From: Fibrobacter sp.
Lineage (GTDB): Bacteria > Fibrobacterota > Fibrobacteria > Fibrobacterales > Fibrobacteraceae
Assembly (NCBI GenBank): GCA_024398815.1
Contig: JAKSIL010000024.1
Span: 1 to 39,998, forward strand
DNA: 39,998 nucleotides
Direction: 5' to 3'
Positions 6,792-15,325 of this stretch are shown one piece after another (within the stretch, counting starts at the first letter, position 1; each line of letters opens with the position of its first letter). The notes beneath the pieces were generated by a model that saw only the letters and a list, made by a program, of their open reading frames with translations, was not told the DNA's origin and ran no database searches. Made by a program: the position numbers and the translations under genes.

Positions 6792-8705
6792 TTATTCAAA
6801 GTCATACATGCTGTTGTACGAATTCTCGAGAACTTCGTCTTCTTGGCTCTTGACTTCGGCCTTCTTTTCTTCGGGCTTTTTATTCAAGTTTTCGTAGTAC
6901 TTGGCGGAAAGGCTGTTGATGTGATCTTCGCTTTGTTGCACACGCCTGCGCAAACGTTTCAATTCGTCGTCGGTGATGGTCAAGCGGCCACTCAGAAGTT
7001 TTGCAGCCTGCTGCCCCCACGGAGTTTTGCCGTACTTGTCGCGCAAGTCGCGATAGGCGTGAGCCGCACTGTCGACACGATCCGGATTCATCTGGAAGTA
7101 CACAGCCTTCATGTACAAAGCCTGCGCTCCGGCATCCGTTTCAGGATAAAGCTGATACAAAGAGTCGAACTCTACGAAGGCCTTCGCATAAGCGGAATCC
7201 ACAAGGTCCATTTTGTCGAGAGGAATCTCGGAAGCTACCGTCCAAAGACTTTCGGCATGCAGATAACGTTCCTTGGCTTCGTCATCGCGGGTTTTGACAG
7301 TCACTCGCATTCCGAGGTTCACCTGAGCCTGTTTTGCATATTCGGTATTCGGATACTTTTCAATGATTTCCTTGTAAAGCTCCTCGGCGGCATCGTGGTC
7401 ATCTTTGAATTCGTCATAGATGAACGCACGCGCATAAGTTGCACGGAGAACTCTGGCAGAATCATCGGAGCTTTCAATGACCTTGGTCAAGCGGGCTACG
7501 GCACTGTCAACCTCGGACAACTTAAAGAGGAATAGTTCAGCAATCTGGATTTCGTTACCGAAGAAATTATCGACATTGGGAATGGAATCTTTTTTGAGGT
7601 CTTCGTCATTGGCATTGCGCAAGGCGAGCAAGCGTTTCAACGCGTCGCGACGGTCTCTACTCTGGCGAGCATACTCACTAATCGTCCTAGAAACGAAGCT
7701 ACTGTCATAATATATGATAGCTTGTTCGTAGTTCATCGTTTTAACCTGTTCATAATCGCCCAGGTTAAAATAGCTGCGGCTAGCAAACTCTGTACGCGGA
7801 TACTCGGTATTCACTTTTTGCAGCACAATGAAAGCATCGGGATAACGGCCTGCCAAAAGCGTAATTTCACCAATTCGCACAAGGAAGAGCGGCTGATCCT
7901 TGACAAAAGCAGGATCTTTGTACAAGGCCTTGTATTCGTCGGCAGCCTTCAGATATTCCTTCTTGTTGACAAGGCATTCGGCGGCTTGCATGCCGGCAGT
8001 CTGCCGTTCACGATCGTTCAGCAGCTGAACTTCCTTCGCCTTGTAATGTTCCCTGGACTTGTCCCAGTTTTCCTTGTTGAAATACAAGCCAGCCAAACGG
8101 AAATGCGCCTTGCCACGCATAAAGGGTGTTCCCGAAGTATCGGCAAGCACGGCCTCGAGAGCGGCAATCGCCTGGTCCGGAAATTCCGACTGTTCATCCA
8201 GCAGCGACAAAAGATTCAATCCCTGGAAATAGTAGGGATGTTTTTTGTTGGTAATGACAGGTTCCAGCGCGAAACGGCTGATGTTGAATTCATGATTCTT
8301 GTAAAGACAGAAGGCTCTCTGGTATTCCACAGCCTGCATGGAATCGTAGTCGGCAAAATAGCGTTCGTATTCGTCGTACTTGGTAATGGCCTTGCTCCAT
8401 TCGCCCTTATGCCTAAAAGATTCGCCTATCAGAAATACGGCTTCTGCGGTACGTTTACGGTTTTTCGGGAAACGTTCCAAGACGCGCGAACCCTTTTCAA
8501 TGACTTTGTCATATTTGAGGCGTTCCTCGTTTCCCGGAAGTGAAGAGTTCTCATCGGGGACGCTGTCAAGACGAGCCGTCCTCATTTCAGTAGCTTCATC
8601 GTAAAGGCGTTCAGCATTGAACATGTGGTTCAAATAGGCACAGCAAGTACAGCCTTCAAACAAGAAGGCCACAAATGCGAGAACTATTAAACGAACACGT
8701 ACCAT
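6792..8705 (-). CDS. TPR-repeat outer-membrane lipoprotein
   Basis: This 637-residue protein starts with a short lipoprotein signal and a lipobox-like LFEGC (cysteine 19). The body is a succession of degenerate tetratricopeptide repeats. Segments such as FPKNRKRTAEAVFLIGES, KYPNTEYAKQAQVNLG and TPWGQQAAKLLSG resemble the BamD/YbgF style of repeat. A lysine- and glutamate-rich tail ends the protein. It is much longer than BamD (about 245 residues), so I do not assign that name; a scaffold or assembly role in the periplasm is the safest inference. The ATG lies 1 nt after the stop of the upstream TPR gene (TAGTATG), so translation is probably coupled. Confidence 0.75.
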   Translation of the reverse strand: MVRVRLIVLAFVAFLFEGCTCCAYLNHMFNAERLYDEATEMRTARLDSVPDENSSLPGNEERLKYDKVIEKGSRVLERFPKNRKRTAEAVFLIGESFRHKGEWSKAITKYDEYERYFADYDSMQAVEYQRAFCLYKNHEFNISRFALEPVITNKKHPYYFQGLNLLSLLDEQSEFPDQAIAALEAVLADTSGTPFMRGKAHFRLAGLYFNKENWDKSREHYKAKEVQLLNDRERQTAGMQAAECLVNKKEYLKAADEYKALYKDPAFVKDQPLFLVRIGEITLLAGRYPDAFIVLQKVNTEYPRTEFASRSYFNLGDYEQVKTMNYEQAIIYYDSSFVSRTISEYARQSRDRRDALKRLLALRNANDEDLKKDSIPNVDNFFGNEIQIAELFLFKLSEVDSAVARLTKVIESSDDSARVLRATYARAFIYDEFKDDHDAAEELYKEIIEKYPNTEYAKQAQVNLGMRVTVKTRDDEAKERYLHAESLWTVASEIPLDKMDLVDSAYAKAFVEFDSLYQLYPETDAGAQALYMKAVYFQMNPDRVDSAAHAYRDLRDKYGKTPWGQQAAKLLSGRLTITDDELKRLRRRVQQSEDHINSLSAKYYENLNKKPEEKKAEVKSQEDEVLENSYNSMYDFE

Positions 8706-8706
8706 A

Positions 8707-10422
8707 CTAGAATTCTTTCAAATACTGAATGTAATCGCAAAGTTTCAAGCCAGCCGGGAGCACGCCCTTGTCAAAACGAACCATGCGAATTTCAGAAGGC
8801 GTTCCAACAATGCGGGCTAAAATTTCAAAATTGTCCTGAGTTTCCCAGACAGCGGCATCTAGCACAAGACCATCTCCGCAATCCGTTTCGCCGGTGCTGT
8901 TGCCAATGCCCGAAATGCGCGAATTCTGCTTCAGGAACCTCGTATAAATTTCGGGAGCGACACCCAAGTGATTCGATGTCGAAGAGGAATCCCGAACAAG
9001 CACATGGACTTCACGGAAATGATTCTGCGAATCAAAGACCACCGTGTATGTATGCATGTACGGAGCTTCGTAAAAAGACTCTTGCCATACATTGGCCTTG
9101 ATAGGCCTAAAGTTGCTGACAGCGTACTTCTTGAAAAATTCTCCCGGAGTAGCGCCGTAGCGAACAAGGTAATGTCCGAGCATCGTCGTAAAGTCATGCG
9201 TGCTTGTCGGAGCCTGCGTTCCGCGAAGACTATCAACAGCCCTATTCAGATTCGCAGTCAATCCATCGCGAGCCGATACGGGCGCCGGCTTCGTCACGCT
9301 AGCCTCTTGAATTCTGCGTTGAATGTCGGGATACTCCGGATCGCGCGTCGCAATCTCGTGGAACTGCAAACGGGCCTGGTCAAAAACGCGCCCCTTGAGA
9401 TACGCAAGTCCCAGCGCTTCGCGCAAAGGCAAGTTTTCAGGATACTTTTCAACAAGCGGTTCCAAAATATCGCAAGCCACCTGGGCGCGATCACGCGGAG
9501 AAAGCGTCACACCCGAACCCGTTCCCGGAGGAGACTTTTCGCCCAGAGTCGAAAGTGCGATGGAAGCCTTGGCAAACTCGGAATCAAACGCCAATATTCT
9601 GCGATAAATTTTTTCGGCAGCGTCAAAGCGGCCTTGGTATTCCAGCAAGTAGCCTTGAATCAAAAGAAGTTCGGCATCGGCGGGGAACTGAGACAAAGCG
9701 TACTCCACCACAGCCGTACAGCTGTCGATAAAGCCCTGGTCGTGATAAAGCTGCGCCAAAAGTTCATAGGCACGCGGGTCCGAGCCAGCCGACAAACTAA
9801 TCGCCGCATGGCATTCGGATGTAGCTTGGATAAAACGATTTTCCTTGTTCAACAAACGAGCGTACCAAAGTCTTGCTTCATAAAGCGCAGGAGCCTTTTC
9901 TGTAGCGAGCCTAGCAAGGGAAGCCGCCATGGAGGCGTTGTCGATTTTTTCAGCCAGGCGGCTATCGATATAGACGGATGCGCCCGTATTGGCGAGTCTT
10001 TTTTGCAGAGCTTCGCACAAGACCTTCATTCGAATGTTTTCGTGATCCGCCAGGGAATCCATTTCGAACAAAGTATTCACTTCTTCCCACATTCCGCGAA
10101 CAAATTCGGGATTGACAAGGACCAAAGCTTCCAAAATTTCGATGGCGGCGCGATGATTTCCGTTATGGGAAAGTTCTACCGCCCGTCGCAGTTCGGCCTG
10201 AGTCTGCACAGGAAGTTTCGAAATTTCGCTTTCCCAATCGGGGGAATCGCCACGTACTACAGAGCTACCGGCAGGCAAACCAAAGGGGACGGTACCCACT
10301 GAAAATTTTGACGGACCAAATTCCTCATAAAGTTTAAAACCGCCAAAAGCAAGCATGGCACCAACGCAAAGTGTCAAAAACAAGTACGCCAGCTTGCGTG
10401 CCATTACCGAGGAGGTCGCCAT
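8707..10422 (-). CDS. Membrane-anchored TPR protein
   Basis: The 571-residue protein has one N-terminal membrane segment (about residues 10-30, LAYLFLTLCVGAMLAFGG) and then a periplasmic-type region. TPR-like helical pairs run from about 60 to 370, for example HNGNHRAAIEILEALV, LLNKENRFIQATSECHAA and GRFDAAEKIYRRILAF. The last 200 residues form a separate domain that I do not recognise. The start codon overlaps the sigma-factor stop in TAATG, and GGAG lies 5 nt upstream, inside the sigma gene, so the two are translationally coupled. A second ATG at codon 7 is possible. The link to the sigma gene may only reflect shared transcription. Function unknown; protein-protein interaction is likely. 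Confidence 0.7.
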   Translation of the reverse strand: MATSSVMARKLAYLFLTLCVGAMLAFGGFKLYEEFGPSKFSVGTVPFGLPAGSSVVRGDSPDWESEISKLPVQTQAELRRAVELSHNGNHRAAIEILEALVLVNPEFVRGMWEEVNTLFEMDSLADHENIRMKVLCEALQKRLANTGASVYIDSRLAEKIDNASMAASLARLATEKAPALYEARLWYARLLNKENRFIQATSECHAAISLSAGSDPRAYELLAQLYHDQGFIDSCTAVVEYALSQFPADAELLLIQGYLLEYQGRFDAAEKIYRRILAFDSEFAKASIALSTLGEKSPPGTGSGVTLSPRDRAQVACDILEPLVEKYPENLPLREALGLAYLKGRVFDQARLQFHEIATRDPEYPDIQRRIQEASVTKPAPVSARDGLTANLNRAVDSLRGTQAPTSTHDFTTMLGHYLVRYGATPGEFFKKYAVSNFRPIKANVWQESFYEAPYMHTYTVVFDSQNHFREVHVLVRDSSSTSNHLGVAPEIYTRFLKQNSRISGIGNSTGETDCGDGLVLDAAVWETQDNFEILARIVGTPSEIRMVRFDKGVLPAGLKLCDYIQYLKEF

Positions 10423-11270
10423 TAGAGCTCCAGGAAATCAGCGAGTTTTTCTTTATGTTCCTTGCTCTTCTGCAGACGGCGCAAGGTCTTGTTCTTAATT
10501 TGACGAACCCTTTCGCGGCTCAGACGCAAATCTTCGCCAATATCCTTGAGGGTCGTATCTTCAACAGTATCAAGTCCGTAGAACATGCGAAGGATTTCTT
10601 CTTCGCGACGGGGAAGCGACGCCAAAGTTTCCTGGATGAGTTTTTTGCGTTCATCCTTTTCCATGTCGTCGTCCTGGTTTCCATCGGAACCCAAAACATC
10701 CATAAGCGTGCTCACGGAATCGGCACTGGAGCCGCCAGCATCGTCGCCAATGGGAGCATCGAGCGAAATGTCGACAATCTTTTCCATCACTTCCACGATG
10801 TCCTTTTCGTAAGGAGCGAACTCTTCCATGGAAATGGTTTTGTCGTAATCGCCGCCATTGAGCATCAAGGCACGCTTGAAGCGGTTCACCAAGGCGAGCT
10901 TGTTAGGCGGAACGCGAACCGAGCCCACCTGTTCAAACAAAGCCTTCTGGATGGACTGACGAATCCACCAGACCGCATAGCTGATAAACTTTACATCCTT
11001 GTCCATGTCAAAGCGTTTGGCCGCCTTGAACAGGCCCAAGTTTCCCTCATTGATTAAATCCAGCAGGGCTAGACCGCGACCCTGATACTTGCGGGCTACA
11101 CTCACCACAAAGCGAAGGTTTCCGCGAATCAGGCGCTGCAGAGCGGATTTACGAATTTCTTCGGTTTCGCCCGTCTTGATAATCGTCAAGAGAGCCGACT
11201 CCTCTTGCGGAGACAGCGTCGGGTAGCGATTCAAGTCGCGAAAATAAAGGGCTTCGTTAAAATCACTCAT
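10422..11270 (-). CDS. RNA polymerase sigma factor, RpoD/SigA family (short form)
   Basis: The 282-residue sigma-70 protein has region 1.2 (YPTLSPQEESALL) and region 2 (RGNLRFVVSVARKYQGRGL, then DLINEGNLGL). Region 2.3-2.4 is FISYAVWWIRQSIQKALFEQ, followed by the region 3 opening VGSVRVPPNKLALVNR. Region 4.2 has a helix-turn-helix TLKDIGEDLRLSRERVRQIK. Region 1.1 is missing, as in the short primary sigma factors of Bacteroidetes, and region 2.4 is closest in style to those. This fits the TAnnTTTG-like boxes seen upstream of genes here. It may be the primary sigma or a close group-2 relative. AAAAGG lies just before the ATG. The next gene overlaps its stop codon. Confidence 0.88.
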   Translation of the reverse strand: MSDFNEALYFRDLNRYPTLSPQEESALLTIIKTGETEEIRKSALQRLIRGNLRFVVSVARKYQGRGLALLDLINEGNLGLFKAAKRFDMDKDVKFISYAVWWIRQSIQKALFEQVGSVRVPPNKLALVNRFKRALMLNGGDYDKTISMEEFAPYEKDIVEVMEKIVDISLDAPIGDDAGGSSADSVSTLMDVLGSDGNQDDDMEKDERKKLIQETLASLPRREEEILRMFYGLDTVEDTTLKDIGEDLRLSRERVRQIKNKTLRRLQKSKEHKEKLADFLEL

Positions 11271-11331
11271 AACCTTTTACACCTATCTTCCCTCAGGCAA
11301 AAAGCCTTTTGGTTCAAACAAATATGGTTTT

Positions 11332-11628
11332 TTACACGAATTTCGTCAATTCCTTAAGTTTATCGTATGGGTAAATTCCCGAGCAGTGACCATCACTAAA
11401 GGATAGACCTGCAGCATAGCGACCTATGGACTGCACTCGCTCTAATTTTATATCGGCGGGAACGGTAGAATCGTCAAGCAATTTTTCACCCGTGTGTTCA
11501 TCCACACAAAGTGCGCACGGACAAGCTAAACGAAGTGCACGGACAGCGCAGGCGCCACGAGTCCCGTCATTCCATTCGAATCCGAGTTTGCCATCGGCTG
11601 TCCTGAAAACTTTCGTAGGCTGGATCAT
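11332..11628 (-). CDS. DUF971 protein (GBBH-like N-terminal domain)
   Basis: This 98-residue protein is a single DUF971 domain (PF06155), related to the N-terminal domain of gamma-butyrobetaine hydroxylase. Visible features are LGFEWNDGTRG, RALRLACPCALC with closely spaced cysteines, and the ending HCSGIYPYDKL. DUF971 is frequently adjacent or fused to Mrp/ApbC iron-sulfur carriers, and here its ATG overlaps the mrp stop by four bases (ATGA). GGAGG lies 6 nt upstream of the ATG, which settles this start against a longer open frame. A role with Mrp in iron-sulfur metabolism is inferred from this pairing. The cysteines could hold a metal, but I cannot show that. Confidence 0.88.
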   Translation of the reverse strand: MIQPTKVFRTADGKLGFEWNDGTRGACAVRALRLACPCALCVDEHTGEKLLDDSTVPADIKLERVQSIGRYAAGLSFSDGHCSGIYPYDKLKELTKFV

Positions 11629-12752
11629 GCTTCCTCCACCGGCAGTTGTTCGAAATTGTAATTGAAGTTCTTGAGAACATTTTCGCCTTCGCTCGCAAAT
11701 ACGGCAAGCGTCCGCACAACCTTGTCGGCGCATTCCATGAAGGCCTTGGCCGATTCGGAATTCGGATAGCGCAGAACGGCAGGAGTGCCCTCGTCACCGC
11801 AACCGGCAACAGCGGGTTCCATGGGAACCTTCGTCAAAAGAGGCACGCCCCACTTGTCGGCGATTCGTTGACCGCCTCCGGCGGGGAAAATGTTGTGATG
11901 CTTGCCGCACTCGTCGCAAATGAAGTAGCTCATGTTCTCGACGACGCCCACCACAGGAACACCCACGTTATCGAACATGGCGATGCCCTTGCGGCAGTCG
12001 GCCAAAGCGACTTCTTGCGGAGTCGTCACCACCACGGCTCCAGCCATGGGGCAGTTCTGCGTAAGAGTCAACTGGATATCGCCCGTTCCTGGAGGGAAAT
12101 CCACCAGGAGGTAATCCAGCTTCCCCCACCGCACATGGTGGATAAAGTGCTGAATCATCTGCGAAACCATCGGGCCACGCCAGATGGTCGCCTTGTCGGA
12201 ATCCGCAAACATGCACATGCTGACGATGCTGATACCGCCTTTTGCTTCAACCGGCGCAATGGTATTGTCTTCGAAAACCTCGGGAGCCTTGTCGATGCCA
12301 AACATGAGTCCCATGGAGGGGCCGTAAATGTCGGCGTCGAGGATCCCCACGCGGGCTCCAGACAAACTAAGCGCCATGGCAAGGTTCGCCGTGACTGTCG
12401 ATTTTCCGACGCCGCCCTTTCCGCTGGCTACCGCCACCACGTGTGCGACTTCGCCGATATGGGAATTCTCCGGAGCCTTCGCTGCTGAATTGTCGTCGCC
12501 CACGCGACCCTGGCTCGAAGTAAGTGTCACTTCAACTTCGCTAGCGCCAAGGGACTTCACAATAGCAATGCACTGATCCTTGAAGCGATCGCGAATCGGG
12601 CACGCAGGAGTCGTGAGTTTCAAATCAAAGGAAACCTTCGTTCCTTCGATTTTAAGATTTTGAACAAAGTTCAGTTCAACGATATTCTTGTGCAGGTCCG
12701 GGTCTTGAACCGCACACAAGGCTTTAAGAATTGTCTGTTCATTCAACTGCAT
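11625..12752 (-). CDS. Mrp/ApbC iron-sulfur cluster carrier ATPase
   Basis: Mrp/ApbC/Nbp35-type proteins carry and transfer iron-sulfur clusters using a P-loop ATPase. The 375 residues contain an N-terminal MIP18 (DUF59) domain (about 1-85), a linker, and the ParA/MinD-like ATPase. The deviant Walker A is SGKGGVGKST (110-119), switch I is DADIYGPSMGLMFG, and Walker B is LLVDFPPGTGD near D218. The cluster-binding C279-x-x-C282 follows NMSYFI. The protein has normal length with all key residues. It sits 17 nt after the ModF-like gene and overlaps DUF971 by 4 nt. Confidence 0.92.
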   Translation of the reverse strand: MQLNEQTILKALCAVQDPDLHKNIVELNFVQNLKIEGTKVSFDLKLTTPACPIRDRFKDQCIAIVKSLGASEVEVTLTSSQGRVGDDNSAAKAPENSHIGEVAHVVAVASGKGGVGKSTVTANLAMALSLSGARVGILDADIYGPSMGLMFGIDKAPEVFEDNTIAPVEAKGGISIVSMCMFADSDKATIWRGPMVSQMIQHFIHHVRWGKLDYLLVDFPPGTGDIQLTLTQNCPMAGAVVVTTPQEVALADCRKGIAMFDNVGVPVVGVVENMSYFICDECGKHHNIFPAGGGQRIADKWGVPLLTKVPMEPAVAGCGDEGTPAVLRYPNSESAKAFMECADKVVRTLAVFASEGENVLKNFNYNFEQLPVEEA

Positions 12753-12769
12753 AATACTACCCGAAAATA

Positions 12770-14206
12770 TTAGCCGCTAAACTTCGGCATGCGCAAAAGA
12801 TGAGTCATGCAAGGAGGCCATTCCTCCTCGTAGTGGCTTACAAGAATTATTGTCGTCTCCGTCGAAAGCAACTGCAATAAGTGGAACAGCTTTTCGCGGT
12901 ATTCGCCTTTGAGGCCCTGCGTCGGCTCGTCCAGCAAAAGGACCTTGGGCGGACGGATTGCAGCACGAGCCATCAGCACCAGACGCTTGTCGATAGGCGA
13001 AAGTTTGCGGAAGCGTTCCGTGGAGTCTTCGAAGCCAAGATATTTAAGCCATTCACGAGCCTTGGCCTTTTCTTCCCAGGTCACGTTTTCGGCACGACAA
13101 AGGTTCGGCGTAAATCCCGTGCAAAGCACTTCGCAGAGATCCAAGTCTTCGCGGTACTGGAGTGCCAGTTCCGGCGAGAAGAAACCGAGTTTCGCCTTAT
13201 GCTCCCAAATGTCGAGGCCATGGCCCGGACGTTCCCCCAGGAGCGTAATGTCGTTGTTGTACATCTGCGGATGATCAGCAGTAAGAAGCCCCAAAAGCGT
13301 ACTTTTGCCGGCGCCATTCTCGCCCATCACCGCCCAATGTTCGCCCTTGCGAACCGTCCAGTTGAGGTTATTGATGACCGTCGTTTCGCCAAAGCGGATG
13401 TTCACGTTTTTCAAGTCGAAAAGGATTTCAGATTCCTCACTACATTCGGAACGGCACAAAAAAATGTCATCCTGAGCGGAGCGCAGCGAAGTCGAAGGAT
13501 CCAATCCATTTTGCAAACGTACGACTTCGTAACCTTTCAACTCAGCCTTCTTGAATTTCGGTTCCGTGGCGGTCTTCGGCAATTCGCCTTGATACACCTT
13601 GAAAGTCTTGTCCGCATAGACGAACGCAGGAATTTCTGGCAACAATTCATCTTCTCGAGCCAGACGCACTACAACATTCAATCCGGAACGCTTGGAAAGT
13701 TCCGTAACGCAACCAGCCAAGTGAGCGCGGTATTCCGGGTCGAGCCCGCCGAACAAATCGTTGAAATAGACCCATTCCGGCTTTTCCATCCACATGCGAG
13801 CCAACAACACTCGGCGAAGTTCGCCATTGGATAGGCTCAAAAGCTTGCGTTCCAAAATATTTTCAGCCAAGTCGGCAATGCCCAGGGCCTCGTGCAATTT
13901 TTCGGGGTCGGTTTCAGGCCATGCGGTATCGTCAATGTAGCGGTCAGTCTGCAAAAAGAACTTCTTTGTCAAAAGCAAGTTCTTTACCAGCGGAGCTTCT
14001 TCGTCGTGAAGGCTAATGAAGCGCTGCTGAAAAAACGGAGCCAGCGCATGTTGAATTTTCCGTTGCAGAGCCTCCGACATAGTGGAGACATTTTTGCGCT
14101 GGTTCAAGAAATGTGTAATGACCCGGTCAAGGTCCTCCCCTTCGGTGCTGAAAATCTGCACCTGCGGGAACATCTCGATCAAAGCCTCAAAGCGTTTGAA
14201 TTCCAT
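12770..14206 (-). CDS. ModF/PhrA-like twin-ATPase ABC protein with degenerate first domain
   Basis: The 478 residues line up with the E. coli ModF type: two ABC ATPase domains and no membrane part. The second domain is nearly complete: Walker A GENGAGKST, Walker B VLLLDEPTQGL and the switch histidine in LVSHYEEEWP. Its signature, however, is LSPIDKR instead of LSGGQ. The first domain has a signature (LSNGELRRVLLARM) but a weak Walker B (VYFNDLFGGLD, catalytic Glu replaced), and its Walker A is missing because the protein begins after that point. An in-frame stop shortly upstream prevents extension. Between the domains, an interspersed repeat adds about 12 in-frame residues (see 13466-13502). 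Molybdate uptake is the family's proposed context, but no transporter genes are adjacent. Confidence 0.75.
   Translation of the reverse strand: MEFKRFEALIEMFPQVQIFSTEGEDLDRVITHFLNQRKNVSTMSEALQRKIQHALAPFFQQRFISLHDEEAPLVKNLLLTKKFFLQTDRYIDDTAWPETDPEKLHEALGIADLAENILERKLLSLSNGELRRVLLARMWMEKPEWVYFNDLFGGLDPEYRAHLAGCVTELSKRSGLNVVVRLAREDELLPEIPAFVYADKTFKVYQGELPKTATEPKFKKAELKGYEVVRLQNGLDPSTSLRSAQDDIFLCRSECSEESEILFDLKNVNIRFGETTVINNLNWTVRKGEHWAVMGENGAGKSTLLGLLTADHPQMYNNDITLLGERPGHGLDIWEHKAKLGFFSPELALQYREDLDLCEVLCTGFTPNLCRAENVTWEEKAKAREWLKYLGFEDSTERFRKLSPIDKRLVLMARAAIRPPKVLLLDEPTQGLKGEYREKLFHLLQLLSTETTIILVSHYEEEWPPCMTHLLRMPKFSG
13466..13502. repeat. REP-like element inserted in frame in the ABC gene
   Basis: The 37 bases start GTCATCCTGAGCGGAGCGCA and end GTCGAAGGATCC, the same GTCATCC...GGATCC ends as the elements flanking the GIY-YIG gene. 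On the minus strand it is read in frame as roughly DPSTSLRSAQDD, lying in the linker between the two ATPase domains. Confidence 0.7.
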
Positions 14207-14211
14207 GCTGT

Positions 14212-14219
14212 CAAATTTA
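14212..14219 (-). promoter_or_regulatory. TAAATTTG promoter box of the ModF-like gene
   Basis: On the minus strand TAAATTTG ends 5 nt before the ATG at 14206, an exact match to the Bacteroidetes -7 consensus TAnnTTTG. There is no Shine-Dalgarno sequence. The 56-bp gap is shared with the divergent GSCFA gene. Confidence 0.5.
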
Positions 14220-14249
14220 GCAATTTCACTTTATACTCGCCGAAGTTTT

Positions 14250-14257
14250 TATATTCA
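14250..14257 (+). promoter_or_regulatory. TATATTCA promoter box of the GSCFA gene
   Basis: TATATTCA ends 5 nt before the ATG at 14263 and follows a T5 tract. No Shine-Dalgarno sequence lies between the box and the start. Confidence 0.45.
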
Positions 14258-14262
14258 CTATC

Positions 14263-15267
14263 ATGAAGTTCCGCACAGAAATTGAACGAGAGCCATTGCT
14301 GCAACCCATCGACTGCCGTGACAAGGTTTTATTTGTCGGATCCTGCTTTTCGGACCACATCGGCAGTTGGCTTGAAAGCCATTGGCTAAACGTTTTGAGC
14401 AATCCCTGGGGCGTACTTTTCAATCCGGCAAGCATCGCGCAATCCCTACAGCGAATCCAAGAAATACGCAAGAACGGCTACAGCGATTTGGGTAGCGACA
14501 ACAACGAAAAAAAGACCGCACAGACATTCGAACTTCATGAACAGAACGGAACCTTCTACAGTTTCGACCACCACGGCAAATGGAGCGGCAAGAACGCCGA
14601 TGAATTACAACAAGCTCTAGTCAATCTCGACAAGACGGTCGCCGACTTCTACAATAGCACAAAGCACATCTTTGTCACCTTCGGCACAAGTTGGGTTTAC
14701 GAGCGCAATGGTCGCACAGTCGCAAACTGCCACAAGTTCCCTGCCAACGAATTCACCCGCCGCAGTCTCTCCGTCGAAGAAATCGCCAACATGTGGAGCA
14801 AAGTCATCGAGTGCGACATCCAAAATCGCAGCGGTTCCAGTGGCGGTTCCAACGACAAGCACTGGATTTTCACGGTGAGCCCAATCCGTCACATTAAAGA
14901 CTCCCTGCACGGAAACCAGCTTTCAAAATCCACACTTCTGCTCGCCATCGACGAACTGCAAAGGCGCCATCCCAAGCAAGTGGAATACTTGAACGTCTAC
15001 GAACTCTTTAACGACGAACTGCGCGACTACCGCTTTTACGACAGCGACATGGTGCACCCGTCGCAAACAGGCGTCGAAGCCGTCCGCGAACTCGTTTCGG
15101 AAAGCTGCTTTACGCCACAACTTCAGCAATACATGCGCGAAGCCGCCCCCATCGTGCGTGCCCTGCAGCACAGGCCCACAGACGCAGAATCTGCAGAGTA
15201 CAAAAAATTCATGGACGAGACGTTCGCTAAAAAAGAAGCACTCCTCGCTAAATTTATGACCCCATAA
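14263..15267 (+). CDS. GSCFA domain protein (SGNH-hydrolase-like)
   Basis: The 334 residues are a GSCFA family protein (PF08885), named for the motif seen here as GSCFS (26-30) with a serine as the last residue. Further family blocks are NPWGVLFNP, FVTFGTSWVY, the FTVSPIRH strand, and D262-x-x-H265 in DSDMVHPSQTG. This arrangement resembles SGNH/GDSL esterases, with S27 or a neighbour, D262 and H265 as plausible catalytic residues. The family is common in Bacteroidetes but its substrate is unknown. No signal peptide is present, so it is probably cytoplasmic. The gene is divergent from the ModF-like gene. Confidence 0.85.
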   Translation: MKFRTEIEREPLLQPIDCRDKVLFVGSCFSDHIGSWLESHWLNVLSNPWGVLFNPASIAQSLQRIQEIRKNGYSDLGSDNNEKKTAQTFELHEQNGTFYSFDHHGKWSGKNADELQQALVNLDKTVADFYNSTKHIFVTFGTSWVYERNGRTVANCHKFPANEFTRRSLSVEEIANMWSKVIECDIQNRSGSSGGSNDKHWIFTVSPIRHIKDSLHGNQLSKSTLLLAIDELQRRHPKQVEYLNVYELFNDELRDYRFYDSDMVHPSQTGVEAVRELVSESCFTPQLQQYMREAAPIVRALQHRPTDAESAEYKKFMDETFAKKEALLAKFMTP

Positions 15268-15271
15268 AAAA

Positions 15272-15297
15272 CACTCCCTAGCCTAAGCTAGAGAGTG
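15272..15297 (-). terminator. Intrinsic terminator of the secreted esterase gene
   Basis: Arms CACTC-C-CTAGC and GCTAG-A-GAGTG (one mismatch) close a CTAA loop. On the minus strand the stem is followed by six T, 28 nt after the esterase stop. It also lies just after the convergent GSCFA gene and could serve both. Confidence 0.75.
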
Positions 15298-15325
15298 CAC
15301 TTGGGTGATATATGATAGAGAAATA

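Noticed and set aside
8968..10302. 444-codon plus-strand frame opposite the TPR membrane protein
   Set aside because: Shadow of the coding strand. The minus-strand gene has TPR repeats, a membrane anchor and a coupled start.
11332..11733. 133-codon version of the DUF971 protein
   Set aside because: The first 35 codons lie in another frame of mrp, while GGAGG and the ATGA overlap point to the start at 11628.
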